Positions 35,063 to 45,088 are shown, counted from the stretch's first letter. The stretch is 64,000 nt of DNA from Pseudomonas congelans (GCF_900103225.1 NZ_FNJH01000003.1:129958-193957); one strand, 5' to 3'. The notes: a model not told the origin generated them from the sequence alone. A program made the numbers and translations.

Positions 35063-35497
35063 ATGCCATTGACTGATGAACATCGTTTCGGGATGCAACT
35101 CGGACACCTCACGCGAGGCTGGCGTGCCGAGCTGGATCGTCGGCTGGCCGATCTTGGCCTGTCTCAGGCTCGCTGGCTGGTTCTGCTGCACCTCGCGCGC
35201 TTTACCGAACCGCCTACCCAGCGCGAGCTGGCGCAGAGCGTGGGCGTAGAAGGCCCCACCCTGGCGCGTTTGCTCGACAGCCTTGAAAAACAGGGCCTGG
35301 TTCAGCGTCAGGCGGTGCTCGAGGATCGACGTGCGAAGAAGATCCTGCTCAGCGACACGGCATTGCCCCTGATCGAAAAAATTGAAAACATCGCCAATGT
35401 ATTGCGTATCGAGCTGTTCGAGGGCGTGAGCGAAGAGGATTTGCGCGTCAGCATGCGCGTGCACGCGCAGATTCTGGCCAATCTGGAAAGATCCTGA
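35063..35497 (+). CDS. MarR/SlyA family transcriptional regulator
   Basis: A 144-residue dimeric winged-helix repressor. Recognition helix region: PPTQRELAQSVGVEGPTLARLLDSLEKQGLV, then the wing RQAVLEDRRAKKILLSDTA with the family's Asp-Arg-Arg. The N- and C-terminal helices form the dimer interface. The SlyA-like sequence and the SlyA-type palindrome just upstream agree. Such proteins release DNA on binding small aromatic compounds or on oxidation; there is one Cys-free core here, so ligand control is more likely. The ligand and other targets are unknown. Confidence 0.92.
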   Translation: MPLTDEHRFGMQLGHLTRGWRAELDRRLADLGLSQARWLVLLHLARFTEPPTQRELAQSVGVEGPTLARLLDSLEKQGLVQRQAVLEDRRAKKILLSDTALPLIEKIENIANVLRIELFEGVSEEDLRVSMRVHAQILANLERS

Positions 35498-35592
35498 GAC
35501 GAAGCTGCGCATTCTCAACCATAATCGTTAAACGGATACTGACGTCCATCTGATTACGTGAGAAGCCTGCCGTGGTTTCCATAAGGGTTCGC

Positions 35593-37803
35593 ATGCTGAA
35601 GAGTTCACTGGCTGCTGTCGAAGGTGCAGGCCGCAAGGCGCGCGAGGCGTTTGGCAAGGGCGTGTTGGCGGTCTCGTTGCTGACCTGCTCTACGCTGGCG
35701 TCTGCGTTGGGCCTGGGTGAAATCACCTTGCACTCGGCGCTCAACCAGCCGTTGAATGCCGAGATCCAGTTGCTGGAAACCGGCGGTCTGAGCAATGAAG
35801 ACGTGGTCGCCCGACTCGCATCGCCTGAAGCATTCGCCAAGGCGGGCATAGAGCGTGTGTTCTTTCTCAACGACTTGCGCTTCACGCCGGTACTGCGCGG
35901 TGACCGCGGCGTGATCCGGGTGGTTTCCAACAAGCCGGTCACCGAACCCTACCTGAGTTTTCTCGTCCAGCTGGCGCGGCCGAATGGCGATTTGCTGCAC
36001 GAATACACGCTGCTGCTCGATCCTGCCACGTCGGCACAAGGCCTGGCCGCCACGCGCAGCCGCAACCAGCAGCGCTCGGCCGCCTCGTCTTCGGAAAGCC
36101 GCATGCCGGTCGCGCCACCGGCCGCCGTTCAGGGCAAACACTACACGGTGGCCAGTGGCGACACGCTGAATGGTATTGCCAGTCGCTTGCAGGGGCCGGG
36201 CAACAAGGTGTCGGCAAGCCAACTGGCGGACGGTATTCGTTCGCTCAACCCGCAGGTCTTCGCCGCAGGTGCCGGTGCCGCGCTTAAAGTCGGTCAGGAC
36301 CTGTTGCTGCCGGACGTCGCGGTGCTGCCTGTCGCCGCAGCGCCTGCCGCAAGCGCTGTTGCGCCGTCGCCAAAGCCTGCCGAGTTGCAGCGTACCGCCG
36401 AGCAGTTGTCGGCCGCTGCCATCGAAAACCAGCAGTTGACTCAGTCGCTCGAGGCGCTAAAGGCCCAGACTCAGGAACTGCAGGAGCAGATGAGCGGCAA
36501 GGACAAACAGATCATCGCCTTGCGCAGCGATCTGGCCTCTGCGCAGTCCGCCGCCGCGCCAGTTGCAGCTGTACCTGCAGCCCCCGCACCTGCCACACCT
36601 GCTGCGCCTGCCGCTCCTGCTCAGCCTCTTGCTGCATCGGGCGGCGACTCATTCCTCAGCCTGCCGATACTGCTCGCTGCCGTATTGATTGTGCTTCTGC
36701 TGGTGGCGTTTGCTTATTCGAAACGGCGTCAGCAGCGCAAGGCGTCAGCAGCACCCGCCGTCACCCCGGATGACCCGCTGATCAAGCCCGCTCAGGCAGC
36801 CATGCTTCCGGTGTTCGAAGTTCCTGCCGTGGCGCCGCAACCCCCGGTGCAGAACCCTTCGACACCGGCACCGGCCAAACCATCTCCAGCGCAACGTTCG
36901 TCCGGCACTACTCCGGATGCTCTGGATGGCGTCAGCATTTACATCGCCTACGGACGGTTCACCGAGGCGATGGGTATTCTGCGCACTGCCCTGGAAACCC
37001 AACCTGAACGCGATGACATTCGCATCCGCCTGCTGGAGTTGCTGGCGGAGCAGGGCGACGGCAGCGGTTTCGTTCGCGAAGAAAAGGCCGCGCTGGAGCA
37101 TGGCGTCGACCCGCAGACCATTCAGGACATTCGCGATCGGTTCCCGCAGCTCAAGGCTGCCGAGATCGCCCCCGTGGCGGCAGTCGTCCCGGCTGTCGCG
37201 GTGGCAGCCAGCACACTGTCTTTCGAGAAATCCGAGCCCGAGCCTACGGCCTACCTGCAGCCAGAGACCGAGCCAAAACCCTCGGCGCAGCTGGATGAAA
37301 GCGCCGCTGAGGCGCTGAATCCACAGCACGCTGACGAATTTCAGTTGAACCTGGATGACCTGTCGATGGACGCCGACTGGGATCTGGTCGACCCGTTCGA
37401 CAGCCCGCCGCCGCGTGCCAAGCCTGCCGCTGCGCCAGCGCCCGTTGAAGTCGACCCCGGTTTTTCTTCGGACCTGACCCAGCTGCCGGAAGTCTTCGAG
37501 CTCTCCGACGAACAGTTCCTCAGTGATTTCTCCGAGCCCGAGGTCATTGAGCCTGTTGAGGTACTTGCACCATCTGCCGCTGACGGCTTGAGTGACGATT
37601 TCCTCGACAGCTTCATGAACGACGACGCCGATTTCGACCTGCTGGACCTGGAAGAGCCGCCGCTCAGCCAGATCAATCAGGCGCAGGTGCTGATCGAGGA
37701 CGGCGATCTCGAGTCGGCCCGTGAGATCCTCCAGCAGGTGATTGACGAGTCCGACGAAGAGCATCAGCGCATGGCGCGCGAGCTGTTGGCCAACATCAGC
37801 TAA
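35593..37803 (+). CDS. FimV/HubP family polar landmark protein
   Basis: A 736-residue inner-membrane protein. Order: signal sequence (ending ASALG), the FimV N-terminal domain (LGEITLHSALNQPLNAEIQLL, residues about 40-150), a LysM peptidoglycan-binding domain (HYTVASGDTLNGIASRL), a coiled coil, Ala/Pro-rich linker, one membrane helix (SLPILLAAVLIVLLLVAFAY), then a long acidic cytoplasmic region and the C-terminal FimV motif (INQAQVLIEDGDLESAREIL). Such proteins organise type IV pili and polar signalling. The usual fimV neighbour truA is absent, so this may be a second, shorter paralogue. ATG 35593 has TAAGGG; the GTG at 35572 is less likely. Confidence 0.88.
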   Translation: MLKSSLAAVEGAGRKAREAFGKGVLAVSLLTCSTLASALGLGEITLHSALNQPLNAEIQLLETGGLSNEDVVARLASPEAFAKAGIERVFFLNDLRFTPVLRGDRGVIRVVSNKPVTEPYLSFLVQLARPNGDLLHEYTLLLDPATSAQGLAATRSRNQQRSAASSSESRMPVAPPAAVQGKHYTVASGDTLNGIASRLQGPGNKVSASQLADGIRSLNPQVFAAGAGAALKVGQDLLLPDVAVLPVAAAPAASAVAPSPKPAELQRTAEQLSAAAIENQQLTQSLEALKAQTQELQEQMSGKDKQIIALRSDLASAQSAAAPVAAVPAAPAPATPAAPAAPAQPLAASGGDSFLSLPILLAAVLIVLLLVAFAYSKRRQQRKASAAPAVTPDDPLIKPAQAAMLPVFEVPAVAPQPPVQNPSTPAPAKPSPAQRSSGTTPDALDGVSIYIAYGRFTEAMGILRTALETQPERDDIRIRLLELLAEQGDGSGFVREEKAALEHGVDPQTIQDIRDRFPQLKAAEIAPVAAVVPAVAVAASTLSFEKSEPEPTAYLQPETEPKPSAQLDESAAEALNPQHADEFQLNLDDLSMDADWDLVDPFDSPPPRAKPAAAPAPVEVDPGFSSDLTQLPEVFELSDEQFLSDFSEPEVIEPVEVLAPSAADGLSDDFLDSFMNDDADFDLLDLEEPPLSQINQAQVLIEDGDLESAREILQQVIDESDEEHQRMARELLANIS

Positions 37804-37835
37804 GCGCAGCGTGTAAGGGGCGACCGGTCCTGCGT

Positions 37836-38186
37836 TCAGCGAAAGATCGGTCGGATCCCCCGGCATTTCGGGTAGGCCACACAACCCCAGAACTCCCCGG
37901 CGTTCTTGCCGGTGCGGGCCACCTTGATCACCATGGTTTTCCGACAGTGCGGGCACGCAGGCGCCGCCGGCTTTGCCGTGGGTGTCGGCGGCGCAGGCTT
38001 GTGGGGCTTTTTGCCGGGTTTGGCGCGGCGTGTTCTGACAGGCGCTTGCGGTTCAGGCAATTGCGCTGCAGGCGTAGCGGGCTCCGGGTGCTGTCGCTGG
38101 CTCGCTGTGCCTCCTGCAACCCGGCTCAATACTCCGCGCAGTTTCTTGATAAGTGCTTTCAGCGCAGAGGCCGTGTTGTGTGCCAT
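37836..38186 (-). CDS. Topoisomerase-type C4 zinc-finger protein
   Basis: A 116-residue protein with a basic N-terminus (LKALIKKLRGVLSRV), a Pro/Ala/Lys-rich linker, and a C-terminal zinc finger CPHCRKT...FWGCVAYPKC like the DNA-binding repeats at the end of type IA topoisomerases. A single finger on a flexible basic arm suggests nucleic-acid binding; no enzyme part is present. The ATG at 38186 follows AAGG. A much longer frame upstream runs into repeat DNA and is not credible. Confidence 0.82.
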   Translation of the reverse strand: MAHNTASALKALIKKLRGVLSRVAGGTASQRQHPEPATPAAQLPEPQAPVRTRRAKPGKKPHKPAPPTPTAKPAAPACPHCRKTMVIKVARTGKNAGEFWGCVAYPKCRGIRPIFR

Positions 38187-38835
38187 GGGGTTGCCTTGGG
38201 TCGGGTCGCGATCAGGGCGGCATGGTGCAGGCATCCTCGTCGCAGCGCAAACACCTGGCTCAGCCGCTAAGCAGGCCACTTCTTTGGACAGGACGCGGAG
38301 CGTCCTGAACGGCATTACCACGCGGAGCGTGGGAACGATGGTGAGCACACCACTTATCGTGCCCATCGCTCTGCGTCCTGGTGCCGTGCTGGGGGGCTTG
38401 ATGGTGTGTTCACGCAAGCCCCAGCCCACCTCTATCGTGCCCATCGCTCCGCGTGGGCATGCCGTTCATGACGCTCTGCGTCATCTTTTTTCCGGGAATC
38501 TCCGAATGGACATTTGTTATTACCGGACAAGTTTTGGTGCTTTCAGGCAAGTAACGCCGTTGGCAACTGTCACTGGAAACAGTGGGTAGAGCGCGAGAAA
38601 CATAAGTCGCGTGCAATTAAATGGCCACTACGCAATAATTCAACGGCATAATAAAATCCAAAATAATCTCAATAGATTCAAGCGCCTATCAGCGATATAT
38701 ATGTCCTGCGATGCGTTTTCCTTATGGTTTTAATCTTTGTAACAGATTTGAAACAAATAGGTTGCCAAGTTTCAAACTGCGGACTATGTTCTGGAATCGC
38801 TCAATCAAGAGCCAACCAGTATCAGGTGTGCAGGG
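38187..38835. other. Intergenic, repeats then AT-rich leader
   Basis: About 650 bases with no gene. The first half holds dispersed-repeat material (38280-38492). The second half is AT-rich, has a small CACTG-GAAA-CAGTG hairpin at 38570-38583, and must carry the promoter and a long 5' leader for the first autotransporter. I see no clear sigma-70 boxes or hrp box. Confidence 0.5.
38280..38492. repeat. Dispersed intergenic repeat, copy 4 (double)
   Basis: Two partial copies separated by about 70 bases: GGACGCGGAGCGTCCTGAAC with CACGCGGAGCGTGGGAACGAT, and later CTATCGTGCCCATCGCTCCG with GACGCTCTGCGTCATC. The section between repeats TATCGTGCCCATCGCTC, a block also seen at 45.1 kb. Confidence 0.7.
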
Positions 38836-41800
38836 ATGCAAAAGTCGAAGTGCGTGAGTGTTGTCCGTTATTCGTTCAAGCCTGTAGCAACCGGCGCACT
38901 TTGTGCGCTGTCGTTTACGTTCGGCTGCTCGGCCTATGCTGACTATGTCGAGCAGGGCAAGCCAGGGGACGCTGCCAGTTGGCGTTCTGCAGAATTCCAG
39001 AGCGACTGGGGGCTGGGCCGTATCCAGGCTGATCAGGCTTACGCCGCTGGCATCACCGGGGCAGGCGTGAAGATCGGTGCGCTGGACTCGGGTTTCGACC
39101 CGTCCCACCCGGAAGCCACGCCGTCCCGCTACCACGCAGTCACCGCCAGCGGCACCTACGTTGATGGCTCGCCGTTCAGCATCACCGGTGCCATCAACCC
39201 GAACAACGACACCCACGGCACGCACGTCACCGGCACCATGGGCGCTGCGCGCGATGGCGTCGGCATGCACGGCGTGGCGTATAACGCGCAGATCTACGTC
39301 GGCAACACCAATCAAAACGACAGCTTCCTGTTCGGCCCTAACCCCGACCCGCAGTACTTCAAGGCGGTGTACGGTGCATTGGCCGATGCCGGCGTGCGCG
39401 CCATCAACAACAGCTGGGGCAGCCAGCCGGCCGATGTGACCTACGCCACTGAAGCGGGCGTGCGCGCTGCCTACGCTCAGCACTACAACCGCGGCACCTG
39501 GCTGGACGAAGCGGCGAATGTCTCGCGCAAAGGCGTGATCAACGTCTTCAGCGCAGGCAACAGCGGTTATGCCAATGCCAGCGTGCGGGCGTCGCTGCCG
39601 TATTTCGAACCGGATCTCGAAGGCCACTGGCTGGCCGTGTCGGGCCTCGACAGCAGCAACGGTCAACGCTACAACCAGTGCGGCCTGTCCAAATACTGGT
39701 GCATCACCATGCCCGGTCGGCTGGTCAACAGCACCGTGCCGGGCGGCGGTTACGGCATCAAATCCGGCACCTCCATGTCCGCGCCGCATGCCACCGGCGC
39801 GCTGGCGCTGGTGATGGAGCGCTTCCCGTACATGAACAACGAGCAGGCGCTGCAAGTGCTGCTGACCACCGCCACCCAGCTCGACGGTTCGATAACCCAG
39901 GCACCGACCAACAGCGTCGGCTGGGGTGTGGCGAACCTGGAGCGGGCGATGCGGGGTCCGGGCCAATTGCTCGGCACCTTCGACGCCAATCTGGGCGCAG
40001 GTTTGACGGATGTGTGGAGCAACAATATTTCCGATCAGGCGCTGATCCAGCGTCAGGCCGAGGACAGCGCCGAGCAGGCCACCTGGCAGCAGACGCTGAT
40101 CAGCAAAGGCTGGCAGAACGGCGTTGCCAGCACCGCCAGCCAGCAGGATCAGGCCGATTACGCCACCGGCACCGCTCGCGCCGCCGCAGCGGCACAGCGT
40201 CAGTACCAAGGCAGCCTGATCAAATCCGGCTCGGGTCGACTGATTCTGCAGGGCGCCAATACCTATCGCGGTGACACGCAGGTCAACGGCGGTTTGCTGT
40301 CGGTCAACGGTTCGCTGGTGTCAGCCGTGCAGGTCAATGCGGGCGGCACGCTGGGCGGCAATGGCCAGATCGGCGGGCTGACGGCGCGCAACGGCGGTAT
40401 CGTCGCGCCGGGTAATTCCATCGGCACATTGCAGGTCAATGGCGATGTGACCCTCGAATCGGGTTCGACCTACGCCGTGGAGCTTTCACCAACCGCCAGT
40501 GACCGCATCGTCGCTACCGGCAGCGCCACTGTGTCAGGCGCGAACATGACGCTGGCGTTGGAGAATGCGACGCCAGTGGCCTTGAATTCCGCACCGATCC
40601 AAAGCGTGGTAGGTCGCCAGTACAACGTGCTGCAAGCCGCCAATGGCATCAATGGCCAGTTCGGCAGCGTGTCCTCCAACTACGCCTTCCTCGGTGGCCG
40701 ACTCGACTACGCGGCCACGGGCGTGGCACTGAACGTCGAGCAAACCGCGGCTTTCAACAGCGTGGCGCAAACCCCCAATCAGGCGGCTGTGGCGACTGCC
40801 GCCGAGCAACTCGGTGCCGGTAACGCGGTGTATGAAAACCTGCTGCTTACCCAGAGCGCTGCCTCGGCACGCGACAGCTTCCAGCAATTGTCCGGCGAAA
40901 TTTACCCGGCGATCGGCAGCGTGTTGATCAACGACAGCCGTCAGGTCCGCGATGCCGTGGGCGAGCGCCTCGGCGCCAGCGTGTTCGGCACCGATGGCAA
41001 CACTGCCGCACAAGACAACGTCTGGCTCAAGGCGCTGGGCGCCTGGGGCAAGACCGACTCGGGTGACGACACCGCGAGTTACACCACCTCGATTGGCGGG
41101 CTGCTCGCAGGTGTCGATGGCAACCTTGCCGATGACACACGTCTGGGTGTCGTTGCAGGCTACAGCGACAGCTCGTTGAACATGGGCTCCGGCACGCATT
41201 CCCGGGCTTCGGTGGACAGCTACCACTTGGGCGCGTACCTCGGCCATGAAATCGGCGCGCTGCGGCTGACCCTCGGCGCCGCACACAGCTGGCATCGCAT
41301 CGACGCGCAACGCGATGTGCAGGTCGGCGGCGCAGCGGGCAAGGAGAAAACCAAACACGATGCGCAGAGCACCCAGGTGTTCACCGAGGCGGCGTATCGC
41401 ATTCACCTGCAACCCGCGACGCTTGAGCCGTTCGCCAATCTGGCCTACGTCCACCTGAACACCGATGGCTTCACCGAGAAGGGCGACGCTGCAGCGCTGT
41501 CTGCCGGTAGCGACAACCGTGATGCGGTGCTGAGCACCCTGGGGCTGCGTGCCCTGAAGAGCATCGCGATCAGCGACCGTCAGAAGGTCGACCTGTCCGG
41601 CAGCCTCGGCTGGCAGCACAACCTGAGCAACACCGACTCCGAACAGCATCTGGCGTTTGCCACCGGTGGCAGCAGCTTCGGTATAGAAAGCTCGCCACTG
41701 GTGCGCGACGCCGCGCTGGTCGGTGCTCACGCCAGTCTGGCGTTGAGCAAGGAGGCGCGGATCAGCCTCGATTACAGCGGCCAGCTGGCCAGTCATGAGA

Positions 41801-41841
41801 AAAGTCACGGTATCGGCCTGAGCCTCAACTGGCAGTTCTAA
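38836..41841 (+). CDS. Subtilisin-type (S8) autotransporter serine protease 1
   Basis: A 1001-residue type Va secreted protein. A signal peptide (to about residue 35) is followed by the S8 protease domain with triad Asp84 (GALDSG), His127 (DTHGTHV) and Ser313 (SGTSMSAPH), so it should be active. From about residue 430 comes a beta-helix passenger with Gly/Asn-rich repeats (LQGANTYRGDTQVNGG, GTLGGNGQIGG, APGNSIGTLQV). The last 280 residues are the beta-barrel translocator, ending in the required aromatic (WQF). Family members are released or surface-held proteases linked to biofilm and virulence traits. Downstream is a paralogue 91 bases away, same strand. Confidence 0.95.
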   Translation: MQKSKCVSVVRYSFKPVATGALCALSFTFGCSAYADYVEQGKPGDAASWRSAEFQSDWGLGRIQADQAYAAGITGAGVKIGALDSGFDPSHPEATPSRYHAVTASGTYVDGSPFSITGAINPNNDTHGTHVTGTMGAARDGVGMHGVAYNAQIYVGNTNQNDSFLFGPNPDPQYFKAVYGALADAGVRAINNSWGSQPADVTYATEAGVRAAYAQHYNRGTWLDEAANVSRKGVINVFSAGNSGYANASVRASLPYFEPDLEGHWLAVSGLDSSNGQRYNQCGLSKYWCITMPGRLVNSTVPGGGYGIKSGTSMSAPHATGALALVMERFPYMNNEQALQVLLTTATQLDGSITQAPTNSVGWGVANLERAMRGPGQLLGTFDANLGAGLTDVWSNNISDQALIQRQAEDSAEQATWQQTLISKGWQNGVASTASQQDQADYATGTARAAAAAQRQYQGSLIKSGSGRLILQGANTYRGDTQVNGGLLSVNGSLVSAVQVNAGGTLGGNGQIGGLTARNGGIVAPGNSIGTLQVNGDVTLESGSTYAVELSPTASDRIVATGSATVSGANMTLALENATPVALNSAPIQSVVGRQYNVLQAANGINGQFGSVSSNYAFLGGRLDYAATGVALNVEQTAAFNSVAQTPNQAAVATAAEQLGAGNAVYENLLLTQSAASARDSFQQLSGEIYPAIGSVLINDSRQVRDAVGERLGASVFGTDGNTAAQDNVWLKALGAWGKTDSGDDTASYTTSIGGLLAGVDGNLADDTRLGVVAGYSDSSLNMGSGTHSRASVDSYHLGAYLGHEIGALRLTLGAAHSWHRIDAQRDVQVGGAAGKEKTKHDAQSTQVFTEAAYRIHLQPATLEPFANLAYVHLNTDGFTEKGDAAALSAGSDNRDAVLSTLGLRALKSIAISDRQKVDLSGSLGWQHNLSNTDSEQHLAFATGGSSFGIESSPLVRDAALVGAHASLALSKEARISLDYSGQLASHEKSHGIGLSLNWQF

Positions 41842-41932
41842 GCAGTACGCAACCCTAAACCCAAAAGAACGACGCGCATGCAGATGCATGCGCGCGGAGA
41901 TTCGTGCGCGTTAACTAAGGACGGTAATTTTC

Positions 41933-44900
41933 ATGAAAGATGCATTCAACACCCGACACACCTCGGTCAAACCCCTGGGCCAAGCCATTCGGGCGATCAA
42001 TCGCGCGTCCTGCGGCGCGCTCGCCTGCTACCTGGCGACACTGGGCGTGGCTCATGCCGCACCTTATGTGGAAGCGGGGCAGGCGGGCAATGCCGCCAGC
42101 TGGCGTAGTGCCGAATTCAACGCCGACTGGGGGCTGGGCGCGATCAACGCTGATCAGGCCTACGCCGCAGGCTACTCGGGCAAAGGCATCAAACTGGGCA
42201 TCTTCGACCAGCCGGTCTATGCCCTGCATCCGGAATTCGACAGCCCCGACAAGGTGATCAATCTGGTCACCAGCGGCATCCGCGAATACACCGACCCGTA
42301 CATCCCGGTGAAGGCGGGCGATGCTTTCCGTTACGACGGCGCACCGAGCCTGGACTCCGGCGGCAAACTGGGTAACCACGGCACCCACGTCGGCGGCATC
42401 GCCGGTGGCAATCGCGACGGCGGGCCGATGCACGGCGTGGCCTACAACGCGCAAATCATCAGCGCCGACAACGGCGACCCGGGCCCGGAAGACGGCATCG
42501 TGCTGGGCAACGACGGCGCGGTGTATCAGGCCGGCTGGAATGCACTGGTCAACAGCGGTGCGCGGGTCATCAACAACAGTTGGGGCATCGGCATCACCGA
42601 CCGCTTCGACAAAGGCGGTCGCGATCCGGCGTTCCCGCACTTCACCGTGCAGGACGCGCAAGTGCAGTTCGACCAGATCCGCCAGATCCTCGGCACGCGT
42701 CCGGGTGGCGCCTATCAGGGGGCGATCGACGCGGCACGCAGCGGCGTGGTGACCATCTTCGCCGCAGGTAACGACTACAACCTCAACAACCCCGACGCGA
42801 TGGCCGGGCTCGGCTACTTCGTACCGGAGATCGCCCCCAACTGGCTGACCGTCGCCGCCCTGCAACAAAACCCGGATGCCGCAGCGGCCGCTACCACGCC
42901 CTACACGCTGAGCACCTTCTCCTCGCGCTGCGGCTACACCGCCAGCTTCTGCGTCTCGGCGCCGGGCACGCGTATCTACAGCTCAGTGCTCAACGGCACC
43001 AGCCTTACAGACCTGACCGTCGGCTGGGCCAACAAGAACGGCACCTCGATGGCCGCGCCTCATGTCGCCGGCAGCATGGCTGTGCTGATGGAGCGCTTCC
43101 CGTACATGACCGGCGCGCAGGTCGCCGACGTCCTGAAAACCACCGCCACCGACCTCGGCGCGCCGGGCGTCGACGCGCTGTATGGCTGGGGCATGATCAA
43201 CCTCGGCAAGGCAGTCAACGGCCCGAGCATGTTCGTTACCGAAGCGGACATTCCTGCCGAGTTTCGTATCGACGGCGCCTACGGCGACAGCCAGTTCGTG
43301 GCTGACCTGCCCGGCGTCGGAGCGATTGTCGATGCCGGCAAGCCGACCCAACGCACCTGCAGCGGGCCGCAATGCGGGCTCGACGTATGGAGCAACGACA
43401 TCTCCGGCCACGGCGGCCTGACCAAACAAGGCATCGGCACCCTGGTGTTGACCGGGGCCAACAGCTACAGCGGCCCGACGCTGGTCAATCAAGGTCGCCT
43501 GGCCATCAACGGCTCGCTGGCCTCTGCGGTTACCGTCAACAACGGCGGCATTCTGGGTGGCAATGGCAGCGTCGCGTCGTTGACCGCCAATCAGGGCGGC
43601 ACCGTCGCGCCGGGCAACTCCATCGGCACCCTGCAAGTGGCGGGCGACCTCAACCTGGCGCCGGGCTCGACTTACGCGGTTGAATTCTCGCCCACCGTCA
43701 GCGATCGCATCGTGGTCGGCGGCATCGCGACCGTGAGCGGCGCCAACATGGCCCTGTCTCTCGAAAACGACAACCCCGCACTGCTCAGCAGCAACCAGAC
43801 CAGCAGCGTCCTCGGTCAACAGTTCAACGTGCTGCAGGCGGCTGGCGGCGTTCAGGGTCAGTTCGGTTCGGTGACCGATAACTACGCCTTCCTGGACGGC
43901 AACCTGGCCTACACCGGCAGCGGCGTGACACTGGCCCTTGCGCGTAACGGCGACAGCTTCGCCAGCGCGGCGCAAACGTCCAACCAGCGCAGCGTGGCCC
44001 AAGCCATTGAGCAACTGAGTGCGGGCAACCCGGTCTACGAGAGCATCATCCTCAGCCAGGACACTGCCAGCGCACGCCGTGCATTCACGCAACTGGCGGG
44101 CGAAGTGCACCCGGCCATCGCCACGCAACTGATCAACGACAGCCGTCAACTGCGCGACGCCGTGGGTGATCGTCTGCGCGTTGAAGGCTTGTACGACCAA
44201 CCGGCACCGGGCAGTGAAGACAACTCGGTGTGGGTCAAGGCGCTGGGGGCCTGGGGCAAAAACAGCGGCAGCAGCGACAGCGCCAGCTCGACCTCGTCGC
44301 TGGGTGGCTTGCTGGCAGGCGTCGACGGCCTGATCAGCGAGCACACCCGGTTGGGCGCGATGGCAGGTTATAGCGACACCTCGCTGAGCCTGGGCGACGA
44401 CACCCACTCGCGAGCCTCGGCAGATAGCTACCACCTGGGCGCCTACATCGGCCACGAACAGGGCGCACTGCGCCTCACCGCAGGCGCATCACACAGCTGG
44501 CACCGCATCGACGTGAAACGCGACCTGCAATTCGGCGCGTTTTCCGACCGTCAGAAGGTCAAGCGCGACGCCCAGTCGAGCCAGGTGTTCACCGAAGCCG
44601 CCTACCGCCTGAACCTGCAACCGCTGGCTCTGGAGCCATTCGCCAACCTGGCTTACGTACACTTCGACAGCGACAGCTTCACCGAAAAAGGCGGCGCCAC
44701 GGCCCTCAAAGGCAGCGACGACACACGCGATACCGTGCTCTCGACCCTGGGCATGCGTGCCGGAAACCGCTTCAACCTCAACGACACCCAAAAACTCGAC
44801 GTCTCCGCTACCCTCGGCTGGCAGCACAACCTGAGCGACACCTCGTCGGAACAACACCTGGCCTTCGCCGGCGCCGGTAACAGCTTCAACGTGCAAAGCG

Positions 44901-45049
44901 TCTCGATGGACCGCGACGCCGCAGTAGTCGGCGCCCGCGCCAGCCTGGCCCTGGGCAGGGACGCACGCATCAACCTGGACTACAACGGTTTGCTGGGTGC
45001 ACGGGATAAAAACCACGGTGTAGGGCTGTCGCTGGATTGGCAGTTCTGA
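41933..45049 (+). CDS. Subtilisin-type (S8) autotransporter serine protease 2
   Basis: A 1038-residue paralogue of the upstream protease with the same plan. Signal peptide to about residue 42; S8 domain with Asp92 (GIFDQP), His149 (GNHGTHVGG) and Ser372 (NGTSMAAPH); passenger repeats LTGANSYSGPTLVNQG and GILGGNGSVASL; barrel ending WQF. The shared passenger and barrel match closely, whereas the protease domain is more divergent and carries several insertions (for example RGGRDPAFPHF-like and the long loop before Ser372), so substrate choice probably differs. The Asp is in FDQP and not the usual DSG, which should still work. A TAAGGA site precedes the ATG. Confidence 0.95.
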   Translation: MKDAFNTRHTSVKPLGQAIRAINRASCGALACYLATLGVAHAAPYVEAGQAGNAASWRSAEFNADWGLGAINADQAYAAGYSGKGIKLGIFDQPVYALHPEFDSPDKVINLVTSGIREYTDPYIPVKAGDAFRYDGAPSLDSGGKLGNHGTHVGGIAGGNRDGGPMHGVAYNAQIISADNGDPGPEDGIVLGNDGAVYQAGWNALVNSGARVINNSWGIGITDRFDKGGRDPAFPHFTVQDAQVQFDQIRQILGTRPGGAYQGAIDAARSGVVTIFAAGNDYNLNNPDAMAGLGYFVPEIAPNWLTVAALQQNPDAAAAATTPYTLSTFSSRCGYTASFCVSAPGTRIYSSVLNGTSLTDLTVGWANKNGTSMAAPHVAGSMAVLMERFPYMTGAQVADVLKTTATDLGAPGVDALYGWGMINLGKAVNGPSMFVTEADIPAEFRIDGAYGDSQFVADLPGVGAIVDAGKPTQRTCSGPQCGLDVWSNDISGHGGLTKQGIGTLVLTGANSYSGPTLVNQGRLAINGSLASAVTVNNGGILGGNGSVASLTANQGGTVAPGNSIGTLQVAGDLNLAPGSTYAVEFSPTVSDRIVVGGIATVSGANMALSLENDNPALLSSNQTSSVLGQQFNVLQAAGGVQGQFGSVTDNYAFLDGNLAYTGSGVTLALARNGDSFASAAQTSNQRSVAQAIEQLSAGNPVYESIILSQDTASARRAFTQLAGEVHPAIATQLINDSRQLRDAVGDRLRVEGLYDQPAPGSEDNSVWVKALGAWGKNSGSSDSASSTSSLGGLLAGVDGLISEHTRLGAMAGYSDTSLSLGDDTHSRASADSYHLGAYIGHEQGALRLTAGASHSWHRIDVKRDLQFGAFSDRQKVKRDAQSSQVFTEAAYRLNLQPLALEPFANLAYVHFDSDSFTEKGGATALKGSDDTRDTVLSTLGMRAGNRFNLNDTQKLDVSATLGWQHNLSDTSSEQHLAFAGAGNSFNVQSVSMDRDAAVVGARASLALGRDARINLDYNGLLGARDKNHGVGLSLDWQF

Positions 45050-45088
45050 TGTACGCCGCCTGCGGGGTGCAGTAGCCCCGCAGGCTCT

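Noticed and set aside
38722..40209. A 495-residue minus-strand frame opposite the first autotransporter
   Set aside because: It is antisense shadow of strongly biased codons, as is the similar frame at 42983-44455.
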